DNA of 64,000 bases. Source: Astrothelium macrocarpum. Lineage: Eukaryota > Ascomycota > Dothideomycetes > Trypetheliales > Trypetheliaceae. Shown here piece after piece: positions 1-9,632 of this stretch; position 1 is the stretch's first letter; every line of letters begins with the position of its first letter. The translations under genes and the position numbers were made by a program. The stretch lies in assembly GCA_021030915.1 (NCBI GenBank), contig JAGEMR010000041.1, forward strand, positions 124,001 to 188,000. The letters are read 5' to 3'. Under the pieces are notes generated by a model. That model was not told the DNA's origin. It saw only the letters and a list, made by a program, of their open reading frames with translations, and made no database searches.

Positions 1-904
1 AGATTGCCGAAGAAAGGGAATGATGAAAGAGTGCATCTTTCACTGGTGACGTGCATCTCCTTTGGCTCTTGGGCATAACCAGTATTCGACTAGGTACCTA
101 ATTACTTCAGGTTGACTAAGTATAGTTTTTACCCGGCTCAGGTTTGGTCTAACCGGCTACTACATACTCTGGCTCGCCCTTCCTATGGGGACCATCTGCT
201 GAATTCCGTGCTTCACAATCTGATTGCTCAACTTCTCAACCAGCTATATACCCAGCCACATCCTGACTCGCTTCTGACCCAGCCAATCGATTCATTGCTT
301 ATTTAGCTTCACATCCTATTACTCAACTCCCTCTCTGATCATTTCGTGCACCATTCAACTAATTGTGCTATTTGCTCTTTGATCGACCGCTCGAGAAGTC
401 GTTTAGTGACTTGTAAATCAACCATCTAAACGGCGTGGCGAGAAAACTGCTTTGTGGATCTTGGTGAGGATTTCCGTGTGAGACATTCTCGGATCCCGTC
501 CACAACGTCTTCAAATTCGGTGTTGCGGCTTTCGTCGATCTACGGTACTTGGTGCTTTCAAGTGGTTCCCATCGATCCCAAAGGTTTGCATGAACCCTCA
601 AGGCAAACACCCGCCATGAGGTTCGACCATGAAGAAACGGTTCACTCGACACGAGCGATATTCTTTAGTAATAGGAGCCTCTAACGCCCGCAAAGCACGG
701 ATAACTAGCAGTAGTCTCTGCCTTACTGCCGAAAGGAACTCTTCCGCATACACCATGTCAGCTGCTTCTTTGCCTGATTCCACATTAGTATCAACGGGTT
801 CACATAGGACTGTTGTGAATCTCGGACCGCGTTCTGAATGGATCGAATTGAGCCACCAATTCTATTGCCAATGCCACTACATCTTAACTCGCCCCATTGA
901 ATGC
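1..904. other. Intergenic, no gene recognised
   Basis: Short open frames occur on both strands, the longest being about 95 codons around 368-684. They overlap each other in opposite directions, show no family motif and have no supporting splice structure. The segment lies downstream of the hydrolase gene and may hold its 3' end. Nothing else is visible. Confidence 0.5.
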
Positions 905-1731
905 CTACCATGCCTCCCCTGCTGATCGCCTGAGCACATCTGCAAGCCACTCTGCCCGGCTGAGCATCAGACAGTGCCCGCCATTGCATTTCTCAACTTG
1001 ATCGAACGCAGTAGGCACTCGCTGCTTTGCCGAATCGATCATGAAGTCGACGACCTGTGGCGTGAATGCAGTTTGATCCTCCGTGCCGATGACAAACGTT
1101 GACGGAATGTAGCGCCATCCTGCATAAGTTGTCTTGCTGCTGTAGACACCGAGGCTCTGATGCTGAAGTTTGGCGGCCCACATGTCGCCATCTGCAGACG
1201 ACATATCGTTGTAGAAGATCGTCTTCGCATCTTCCGGGTCGACCATGACAATGCCTTTCTGCAGAGATGTTCAGCTGAGTGATCCACGACACGTCAGTCA
1301 GGACCACCAGTCACCTCAAAGTCAACCTTCATCCAGTAGGGCATCTGGGGTGGTGGATCACCCGCCGTAGGCTGGAAACCCTCGGGCATTGCGAACGCCA
1401 TAATGAAGACTAGTCTGATAACGCCGCCCTTCAGGCCCTTCTGTTCGCGCTCCTTCTTCCCTAGTCCAACGGGTACCTCGGCAGCGGGCATACCCGTGTA
1501 CGAGTGTGAAATCAGAATGACATCCTGGCCTTCATTGACGAGTTTGGCCAGACAGTCGCGAATTGTGTTCACATCATTGGTGAAGTCCGGATCAGGGGGT
1601 GTAACACCACATGAATGTAGTGGAAGGCCAATTGTAGGGTACCCTTGCAAATTTAGATACCTAAAAGTTTCGTCATAGATCTCAGGCCCGTGCCATGCTC
1701 CAGGTACACCAACGATGGTCGGCTTGGACAT
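905..1731 (-). CDS. Alpha/beta hydrolase (AB_hydrolase_6-like)
   Basis: A small serine hydrolase of the alpha/beta fold, probably an esterase acting on a small ester; the substrate cannot be read from sequence. The ATG is at 1731. One intron is placed at 1259-1314 (GTGACT donor, CTGCAG acceptor, branch-like GCTGAAC), giving 256 residues, usual for this family. The N-terminus (PTIVGVPGAWHG) is the first strand and oxyanion loop. The nucleophile is Ser77 in the elbow SHSYTG. The catalytic His is about residue 234 in NGGHCLML, and the acid is probably in the GTEDQT loop. No signal peptide is seen, so it is likely cytosolic. It is divergent from the phosphatase gene with 264 bases between the start codons. 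The donor GTGACT is not the commonest form, so the exact splice site is the least certain part. Confidence 0.85.
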
Positions 1732-1995
1732 CTTTGAGCGATTTTGGAGGCTATAAATTGTTGAAATTGTCTGAATTCCTGTGGATTCGTATGTGGGCTA
1801 CGGCTGCTATATACTTTTCCATCTGATACACGCTAGGTGTTAGCTTGATTATCCAACATAGAATATAGAGAAGGGGCATCGGGGTTTCTCTGGGTTGTTG
1901 ATCCTGTCCACTGCGCCGCTAGTGCTGATACTCATGTCCCTACAAAAACGTGCCTTCGAGACTGTTGCTTACGAAGCGGGACGATTTAGCTCTTA
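1732..1995. promoter_or_regulatory. Divergent promoter, hydrolase / phosphatase
   Basis: The 264 bases between the two start codons must carry both promoters. The sequence is AT-rich near the hydrolase start. I see no motif that I can assign to a named factor. Confidence 0.4.
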
Positions 1996-2979
1996 ATGGC
2001 AATCTTGAATTTCAGAGACGTTGCGGAGACCATCAATAGTCGCCTCGACCAGAAGTGAGCATATCTTAGACATCCGGCCTGCTGAATTTGCGGAATGGCT
2101 GATAAATGCTAATTGACGTAGAATTCTGAAGACTGGAAGGCTCTATCGTTCAGCAAGACCCGACGAGGCTACTTTGGGAGATCGGCAAGAATTGGTTAAC
2201 GATTTTGGGATTAAATCCATAATTGATTTGCGTACAAAGTAGGTATTCTAAAATTCTGCGCAGGCACCTTGACAATGCCGACATTGATCAATATCTGTAG
2301 ATCTGAGCATATCGAGCAAGCCCGAAAGCGTGATGCTCGAATAAAGGCTTCCGCTGCCATTCCCCAATCTCAGCATGCAATTTCCGGGCCATTAAAGATT
2401 CCTGGCATCACTTATTATGACATAAACCTCAATGGCTCCAGTTACTCCCGCAGTCTTATCTCAAAACTGTCTTGGTGGAACTTTACGAAGCTAGTCGGTC
2501 TCATGGCTTCAGGGTACCGTCTCGAAGCTATTAGCATACTCGGAGTGAATGTAATGCGTGAACGAGGTCTCAACGGTCTTGCTATTGACACAGTAGATGT
2601 GTGCGGCGCAGAATTCCGACAGATTTTCGACATACTTGCCGACGAAACTAACTCGCCGGTCATGATTCACTGCACTCAAGGTAAGGATCGGACGGGAATT
2701 TCGATATTTCTTGTCCTTTCACTACTTGGTGTTCCACTAGAGGCAATCGAGCACGATTACCTACTTTCGGAAGCTGAATTACTATCTGAAAGGGAATCCA
2801 GGCTTCAGGAGATCCACGCGATAGGCCTGACGGACGATTTTGCTGGGTGTTCCCCGGACTTTGTAAGTGCAATTTCTGGACACATAGCAGAGAAATTTGG
2901 GTCTGTGAAGCAGTATCTACTCCATATAGGGGTGAGTGAAGAAATGCAAGAGAAGATCAGGTGTAATTTTAGAGTGTAG
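1996..2979 (+). CDS. Atypical tyrosine/dual-specificity phosphatase (Y_phosphatase3 type)
   Basis: A CX5R phosphatase of the family that includes bacterial/fungal MptpB-like and lipid-phosphoinositide phosphatases. Three exons (1996-2054, 2122-2238, 2301-2979) give 284 residues. Both introns have good signals (GTGAGC...GTAG; GTAGGT...GTAG), and both junctions restore a Lys codon. Joining them recreates the conserved blocks ILKTGRLYRSARPDEAT and IIDLRTKSEH. The N-terminus FRDVAETIN is the usual start of the domain. The P-loop is HCTQGKDRTG, with catalytic Cys183 and Arg189. The Lys and Asp within the loop (GKDRT) fit the subgroup that accepts phosphotyrosine and phosphoinositides. It is likely cytosolic, and the physiological substrate is unknown. 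The upstream neighbour is a divergent hydrolase. A call based only on the longest frame would start in the second intron (2269) and lose the first 59 residues. Confidence 0.88.
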
Positions 2980-3539
2980 TTCGCGCACAATCTTTGCACG
3001 CTCAATTAAATGCGACCGAACCAACTCAAGTTCATTGTGAGGCTTCTCCTCATGCGCACAAGCCTAGAAGGACCGTGATGTGAGCTGTCGTGTTTTGAAT
3101 TGATCTAGACTTCTTGACAGTATATGATTCCAGTCCGTGACGAATTGCACTATTATTTGCCGCTAGCAACTTGGAAGTGAAGTCTTTGACAGAACATGAT
3201 GAGGCTTTACCACCACACGATGGACTGTGATTAGTTATAGATGTAATGTGACTTGTGTGCTCTTATGATTCTTAAATGAACAAGGTAAGGGAAAGGAAGT
3301 CCCGATTTGTGCATCTTCGCCAGATTAATGAAGTTTCCTGCACAAAATTATGCATGTGACATGCACCTCTTGAAATCTTTTAGAGCACTTGCAATCAATC
3401 AACATCTCCTATCCATATTCTCTATCCCAATTTTCGCTCCCAGCTCTCTCATTCGCTACATAAAAACCTTCTAGCTTTCTAAACGAACCCTCAAATATCA
3501 ACCCGGCCTGTTCCAAAAATTGCACATCCATTGCCCGCC
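2980..3539. other. Intergenic (phosphatase 3' end, mS41 promoter)
   Basis: AT-rich sequence without a credible frame. The last 120 bases are pyrimidine-rich (TCTCTATCCC, TTTTCGCTCC), as is common just upstream of fungal start sites, and fit a promoter and leader for the mS41 gene. Confidence 0.4.
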
Positions 3540-4286
3540 ATGCGCGGCCTCCACACTATTATCCCCAAAAACTCCAAATCCACAACAATACGATTCCAAC
3601 CACCTCCACTCAACACCCGTTGTCTCCACTCTTCCACTCCTCGCCGACCCATTCCTCCACCCACGCCCTTCTGCCCGGACCCCACCACCTTCCTCACCCT
3701 CATCGGCCGCCAGCTCTCGCAACACGCCTCCAAAATCCCGACATGGGAAGCGCTCTTCTCGCTCTCATCCCCACAGCTCCGCGAGCTCGGCGTCGAGCCC
3801 GCGCGCTCGCGCCGCTACCTCCTCCGATGGCGCGAGCGCTTCCGCAACGGCCAGTTCGGCGTGGGCGGCGACCTCGCGCGCGTCGACGATTCCGGCGTCG
3901 CCGAGCTCCGCGTGCTCGAGGTGCCTGCTGCCGAGACGGCTGCGGAGGCGCAGGCGCGAGGAGGGGGGTTGGGGCCGGTGGCAACGGCGACGAGGAGTCC
4001 GGGGATGAGGAAGGTGGTGGTGAATGTGCGGCCGGGGGAGGAGATTGGGGATGTGGAGGAGTGGAAAGATGCGGTGGCGCCGAGTATGCTGCATTTGGTC
4101 AAGGGCCACACGATTCGCGGGTCGCATTTACAACCGGTGAAGGGGACGGATGGGAGCATGGCTCGGTTAGCCGTGCAGGAGGCGTTGTGGGAGCAGAAGA
4201 GGGGGCATAAGGTTGATGGTGGGGAGAGGAGGAAGGCAGAGGTTAGGGCGAAGAGGAGATCGCAGGAGAGGAAGGATGCGAGGTAA
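3540..4286 (+). CDS. FYV4: Mitochondrial small ribosomal subunit protein mS41 (IGR motif protein)
   Basis: Intronless, 248 residues from the ATG at 3540. The frame is open nine bases further 5' but only with a TTG. The N-terminus (MRGLHTII..., rich in Arg, Ser and Thr and nearly free of acidic residues) looks like a mitochondrial targeting peptide. Residues about 45-110 form the IGR domain (PTTFLTLIGRQLSQHA, then WEALFSLSSPQLRELGVEPARSRRYLLRWRERF), which defines mS41/Fyv4. The family binds in the mitoribosomal small subunit. The C-terminal third is basic (KRGHKVDGGERRKAEVRAKR) and likely contacts rRNA. The middle of the gene is markedly GC-rich compared with its surroundings. It is convergent with DPH6, with only 224 bases between the stop codons. 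Confidence 0.85.
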   Translation: MRGLHTIIPKNSKSTTIRFQPPPLNTRCLHSSTPRRPIPPPTPFCPDPTTFLTLIGRQLSQHASKIPTWEALFSLSSPQLRELGVEPARSRRYLLRWRERFRNGQFGVGGDLARVDDSGVAELRVLEVPAAETAAEAQARGGGLGPVATATRSPGMRKVVVNVRPGEEIGDVEEWKDAVAPSMLHLVKGHTIRGSHLQPVKGTDGSMARLAVQEALWEQKRGHKVDGGERRKAEVRAKRRSQERKDAR

Positions 4287-4510
4287 AGATGATTGCATTT
4301 GGGGGACGAAGTGGTGCCGCATCTTCAACGCTCAGGTTCTATCCTCGTTGTATTATGGACATTCGGTGTGTACATGTATTGTTCAAGGATTTGTTTGTAT
4401 ATTTCGAACATCGAGGACAGAGAGTCCTATCAACTTCAAGCCGTTCAAGTCTCGATAGCAGAAGCAAACCGACATTGAACAGAGCAGAAGCCAGTTACTA
4501 TCTATATCCA

Positions 4511-6889
4511 TCATGTTTCTGAAGTGTTGGTTCCTTCTCCTTGGATCCTAAAAAACAACAATGCTGTAAGACGCTTGCCTCCTCGTTCCCAGACTGACCG
4601 ACACGGTATGACTTGCATAGCTGACCCACCTCCAAACGAGTCCGGCAGCGGCTGGGCAGCGTACACTGTGCAAGCCGGCGGTATACTATCATCAAGAATC
4701 TCACTACATATTCTTGCTACACTCGTCTCCTTAATGTCATCGATGCCAGCCCAGACGAGAAGATCTCCGGTCTTGCAAATTCGACATGAATGATACTTGG
4801 CTTTTGGCGAATTTCTCAAAGGCCCGAGCTGCCCTTCATGCAGATTGTTAAGATGCAGCATTTCTGGCGACTCCGCTGGAATTACAAACTCTAAATTACT
4901 ATTCGAGATTCCAAGGCCTGTCCATTCGATGCACGCTCCTCGCGGGAGCTCATCAACTTCTACGACAAAGCAAGGAGGCGTCTTCTCCTGTCTCTGTTGA
5001 ACATGCGCACCATGGGCCGTCCAGCTTGTTAGCTTCACGCATTCCAACTTTGGGAGACGATGTCGTGTATCCGTCTCATTCATCGACATTGAATTAATTT
5101 GACGATTGAGGCCATACTTCTGATCCCAAACATCAATTTCGTCTTCGCTATCTTCCTTGTCAAGATCATCGTGGTCCCGTAAATCTTCATAAAACCCATC
5201 CCAGACCCTCGTTGCGATTTGGACCGGCTTATCCACAGGAATTTGGGCATTTTCGCGTGCCAGAGAAGGACTTGCTATAAAAGCAGTGCCCACAAGCCAG
5301 TTGTCCACAGACATCGCGCGACCCACTCGCCAGAGATGCTGCAATGACAGCACGGTTTGCTCCTTGAACTCAGTCAGACTTTCGCCGCGGTTCAACAGTT
5401 CCATTGTAGCCGGCACTAGTGGTATTTGGCCCGCCATGTATGTGATCTCACAACTTCGTTCCACGTCAGACTGAGCGGGTGTCGTAATACTGACGGCTTG
5501 GGAATAAGGTCCTATGTTTGCCGGTGCCCAATAGGAGATCGACTGGACATGTAAACCGTGACGTAAGCTCGGATCCAGCCTGTTTACGACAAGGGAGAGG
5601 GTGAGATTGACATTGGCCGGAAGGCTGTCACCACAGGCAATTGCTATTCTGGCTGGTGGTTGTGGCTTGGAAAAGAATGCCCCGTAGATGGCATTGATTG
5701 GCTGGAAATCTGACATGGAACGCAAAAGCAGTGTAGATGATATCACATCTGAACTTGACAAATTATGTTCCATTAGTAAAGATGCCAGGCGGCCGATAAT
5801 AACACTCATTTGGTCCGAGATGCTCTTCTTTTCTTTGCTTCGTGCAGAGATGCTAAGATTGTTGATATATAGGAGATTTCTTGCTTGAAATATCGAATAC
5901 TTCTTTGCAGCTTCAATAGAGACAGGCACGCGATTTTCATCCAGATTCTTGGTAGTATAGTTTAGTCCCTGTATTTGAAGGCTGCTTTTGAGCTGTTCGA
6001 ATTCTGGATCAAGCCCGTTAGGAATTCGTAACGGACTCCGTTCATTCCTACCAATGTCTTGCTTATAACCCATTTTCGGATTCTTGATACTTAACGCTGC
6101 TGTACCTCCTGTGCCTATGACAATACTGGTCTCGTTGGCATCTATATCAATAGAGGCTCGCCAAAAGTCGTTTGGACCATCTACAGAAAGTGTCTCATAC
6201 TCGCCACCTTCACCAAGAACGGAACCCCCTTGAATTGGACTAAATCTGCTCAAGGCATGTTGAAGTTTTCTGATTGTCCGCGAGTCTGCGACGTTCTGAC
6301 CAAGAAAAGACTCACTTAGACCTCCAGATGCAACCTTGATGATAATGGCTTTGTGATTGAAGGCACTCATGTCTTCCAGTAGTGAGATCTGCGTATGAGG
6401 CGGTAAATACGGATACTGCCACAGATATGCCAGAGATTGTAATTCCAATCGGAGAGCGACAGACTCAACGCGGCTTCGTTGGTAGTCAGATAGAATTGCC
6501 CCGGTACAAACAGCATTTGCTTGTGGATACTTAGTCTTAATCTCTGAAAGTAGTTCAAATAATGACTCCGTTTCATCTGGAGAAGAGCATCCTTCGATCT
6601 GCGAGGCTTTTATGGGTGGGTGGTAGTATTTGTCGGCATTGATAGCGGTTCCTTCAATGTGAGAGCGAAACAAAGGTATGTCCAAGGCGCCTTCATATAG
6701 TGGGATAATGCCGTGTCCGACAGTCTGATACATGAAGCTGTCTATATCTTCATCATCTTGATTGTGGCCGCCTGGAAAGAGATTTGCAAGAGCAATCACC
6801 TTGTGACCTCTTGCCCGACAATGGTAGATGGAGAAAATTGAGTCTTTGCCACCAGAAATAAGAGCGATCACGTTCAAGTCTATGGACAT
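4511..6889 (-). CDS. DPH6: Diphthine--ammonia ligase with C-terminal RidA-like domains
   Basis: Carries out the last step of diphthamide formation on elongation factor 2, the ATP-dependent amidation of diphthine in the cytosol. The ATG at 6889 gives 792 residues and places the PP-loop at once after the start (NVIALISGGKDS, SGGKDS at 12-17). An in-frame ATG at 6952 would add 21 residues that are not part of the fold. The ATP-pyrophosphatase domain fills about residues 5-240. Downstream are two YjgF/YER057c/RidA-like domains, roughly 310-450 (VSIEAAKKYSIFQARN..., ending ARIAIACG) and 455-620 (YWAPANIGPYSQAVS...ITYMAGQIPL). This order is normal for fungal Dph6 (yeast YLR143w). A short acidic stretch (DHDDLDKEDSEDEIDVW) follows. 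There is no intron. It is convergent with mS41. Confidence 0.93.
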   Translation of the reverse strand: MSIDLNVIALISGGKDSIFSIYHCRARGHKVIALANLFPGGHNQDDEDIDSFMYQTVGHGIIPLYEGALDIPLFRSHIEGTAINADKYYHPPIKASQIEGCSSPDETESLFELLSEIKTKYPQANAVCTGAILSDYQRSRVESVALRLELQSLAYLWQYPYLPPHTQISLLEDMSAFNHKAIIIKVASGGLSESFLGQNVADSRTIRKLQHALSRFSPIQGGSVLGEGGEYETLSVDGPNDFWRASIDIDANETSIVIGTGGTAALSIKNPKMGYKQDIGRNERSPLRIPNGLDPEFEQLKSSLQIQGLNYTTKNLDENRVPVSIEAAKKYSIFQARNLLYINNLSISARSKEKKSISDQMSVIIGRLASLLMEHNLSSSDVISSTLLLRSMSDFQPINAIYGAFFSKPQPPARIAIACGDSLPANVNLTLSLVVNRLDPSLRHGLHVQSISYWAPANIGPYSQAVSITTPAQSDVERSCEITYMAGQIPLVPATMELLNRGESLTEFKEQTVLSLQHLWRVGRAMSVDNWLVGTAFIASPSLARENAQIPVDKPVQIATRVWDGFYEDLRDHDDLDKEDSEDEIDVWDQKYGLNRQINSMSMNETDTRHRLPKLECVKLTSWTAHGAHVQQRQEKTPPCFVVEVDELPRGACIEWTGLGISNSNLEFVIPAESPEMLHLNNLHEGQLGPLRNSPKAKYHSCRICKTGDLLVWAGIDDIKETSVARICSEILDDSIPPACTVYAAQPLPDSFGGGSAMQVIPCRSVWERGGKRLTALLFFRIQGEGTNTSET

Positions 6890-7793
6890 TGTTAAAGTAT
6901 AAAGTGCCGGGCTTTGGCGGGTGAAAGTGCGAAAGTGCGAAAGTCTCCTCATCGTTTCAAATGCGATGGGAGAAATGTTGGATCCAGCATTGCGAAGACG
7001 CTGCTACTTCAAGCCTTTTCCACGAATTTGAAAGAGCTTATTACCTAAATGGCTATGAAGGAGGCTGAAGGTGTGGTTTGAAATGGTCTGCCTCGGTCCC
7101 AGCGAAGAAATTCTCAATACTTGGATATGGGAGATCTCCTCATGTAGAGCATAGGAGTCTTTGATAGTACGTATCTACGACAACTATGCATAATCAGACT
7201 TTAGATTAATTGAGCATGTTTTTCAATATCACAACGTTTTCGTCCCATGACATGTAACTGCAATAGTATAACACGCTTAATTCGAATATAGGTACAATTT
7301 GCTAAGCATGTGACCCGCACACGAAAATACAGTTTCCTCCATGCCGACCTAAAATTCAACAATAGAGTACAAGGAAATGAAGAAAGGTCCAGAGACAATT
7401 CGCTTGAAATGCTCCAGAGTATTACAACATGTAGAATCAAGTAGAAAGCATTAGCACATCAGAGCTGATAATCCCCATCTTCCGGAACTTCCTAAATATT
7501 CATTTTCCTTCTGTCATCCGGTGCAGAAAGTACTGTGTATAGCATCTTAATATTCTCATTGAATCCCGAGTCAGATGAAGACACTGGATAGACAATGTTG
7601 ATTTGGTCGTTATCAAGGACGATAGAGTCAACTGAACCACGTCACTCCGGCTACCAGCTGAAGCCCTTTACTGTCCTGTGTCGTTATCTATAGCCTCCAT
7701 AAACGCCATCGCTGCCCATTGGAAGAGTCAAGGAGGACAAAGGAAATCCATGTTGAGAAGTGTGGGCAGATTGTAGATTCGTGTTCCCGGCGC
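6890..7793. other. Intergenic (DPH6 promoter, regulator 3' region)
   Basis: AT-rich. The part near 6890-7080 must hold the DPH6 promoter, including the repeated GAAAGTGCGAAAGTGCG stretch read on the minus strand side (6922-6942). The rest is likely the 3' end of the zinc-finger gene. No credible open frame. Confidence 0.4.
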
Positions 7794-9632
7794 TTATGAA
7801 CTATCCTCCCTCTTACGCTTCTTCACAATCTTCTCAGAAGCGGAGGAAGAAGACTCGTCGGAAGAACTCGATGACATTGGGACATTGTGAGCAGCCACAG
7901 CAGCATCGAACAGGTTGTTAGCAAGGACCTCGGTGTCAGAGCTGGTATATCCTTCATGCTTTTTGTGGACATCGGCTTCATCAAGCACGCCCATGACAAC
8001 AGCACCGCTGCCATGAGTACGCTGATGTTGAGAAAGATTGTCGCTCCGAGAAAATTTCTTGCCACAGTCGGCGCATTCAAATGGCTTCTCATGAGTGTGA
8101 AGAGAACGGTAATGACGCTTGAGGTGTTCCTGCCGACGGAAGCGGCGGGAGCAAAGCGAGCAAACAAACGTCTTTGAGGGATCTTCTGTAAGTGACTGCT
8201 TGCGACCGCGGCGACTCACTGGACCGTTAGTGGCAGTGACATCGTCCAAGCTGGAATTGTCAGAGTTCTCCGATGTTACAGTCGCTTCTGGGGTAGCCGC
8301 GGACTGTTGACCAGAGGTTTCTTGCTCACTGGCAGGTACTTGTTCATAACCGTCCAGAGGTTCAGCCTTGAGATCGTCGCCGAAGGAATGGGTGGAGCGG
8401 CGGCTGCGAAAGCTTATCTTGGCCATGTTCACCGGTGATTCGTAATTGTATGGAATCAACTGATCGTCCCCGAAATCACTGTGGTTCTCCTCGGATAAGA
8501 ATTCCTCGTCGGCAGAGGCTGAGAATATTTGCTCTGTGCACTGTCGCTTGGCACCCGGGAAGTGGGCGTTGTCAGTTGAAAGCTGTGGAGCAGAATCTTC
8601 TTCCAAATCAAGCTCAAACAAGGGCTCAAAGGATGGAAGACCGCAGGAGATATCGGCAGTAGAGATAGCCTGACTTTGGGGCTGTTGAGTTATTTGATCG
8701 CCTTTGAGAACAAGCTTGTGTTCTTCGTCGTCACCGGCAAGAGTAGGTAGACAAGGGATGTCAGCAACAACAGGGTGTGAAGTGACAGTAAGAGCACGAG
8801 GATCGCAGACGTTGGCTGATTCTTCGAAGACGATAGACTGAGGTGCAGGAGAAGGTGAAGGGGAGAGCGACGGGCAGGAGCTCGTAGAAAGAAGGCGCGA
8901 GGTTTGCGGCGCGGAAATTGCCGAAGGCGGGTTAATGAATACTGCCGACGAAGCGAATCAGCTCAAAGTTCAAATACCAAATTGCCCCACGGTTCCCAAA
9001 ATTGCGAAACGACAACATGACTCTATTCGAGAGGCATCCGCATTGCGGCAAGTGGACTTACCAGGCGAAAGAGGTGGGGATCCACAACGGGTCCAGTCAC
9101 CAGCTGCCAAGACTTCGGAAAAGACTTCCTCCTCGCAGCCTTCTTTTACACCATTGAAGCTCTCACCATCGAAAAAGACGCCGCTCACAGGAGTTGGAAG
9201 AAATTCACAGAGCGAAGGTGGGCTACTGATGGCACTGCCAGAGGTTGATAGAGTCGGGGTTCCAGGCATGTAGTGTCCATTTGCACAAGAAGTGTCCAGA
9301 GGCATCAACATCGGCGAATTATGCTCCACAACTATGGTTGGCTTCTGGCATTCAGCACGAGGAGAAGCTTGTGGGGTCATCATTCTTTGAGTAGTATAAG
9401 AAGACATGTTGGAGCAATCCGAGATGGAGGGACGCGAGTAAACTGGCATAGGGTAACCATTGGGAGTTTGAGGGAAATATCCTTGCTGATTTAAATTGCC
9501 GATTGACAAAGCGTATGGTTGCGGTGTAAAGTGGCCATATTGTTTCGTTTCCGGGCTTGGTTCTGGATTGTAGTAGTAAAAGGGAGACTGTCCCATAATT
9601 TGAGGGTTCTGGCTGGAATATGGCATTTCCAT
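7794..9632 (-). CDS. MSN2: C2H2 zinc-finger transcription factor, Msn2/Msn4 (Seb1/MsnA) type
   Basis: Two exons (9632-9062 and 8941-7794) joined across a 120-base intron (GTAAGT...GGCAG) give 572 residues. The junction creates GTA and leaves the frame open across the whole 8622-8941 stretch. The N-terminal 400 residues are low in charge, rich in Ser, Pro, Gln and Tyr (PQASPR, SPPLSPG) and look like an activation region. Two C2H2 fingers sit near the C-terminus, about 451-472 (CSLCSRRFRRQEHLKRH...H) and 480-500 (CADCGKKFSRSDNLSQHQRTH). The pattern RRQEHLKRH...RSDNLSQHQRTH is the hallmark of Msn2/4-class factors, which bind the stress element AGGGG in yeast. A basic tail (KKRKRE) may serve nuclear import. 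A RKQSLTED motif before the fingers resembles a PKA site; this is inference. The 4.6 kb upstream is gene-free. Confidence 0.85.

Noticed and set aside
368..684. Overlapping frames on both strands near the left edge
   Set aside because: No motif, mutual antisense overlap, and no splice link to a known family.
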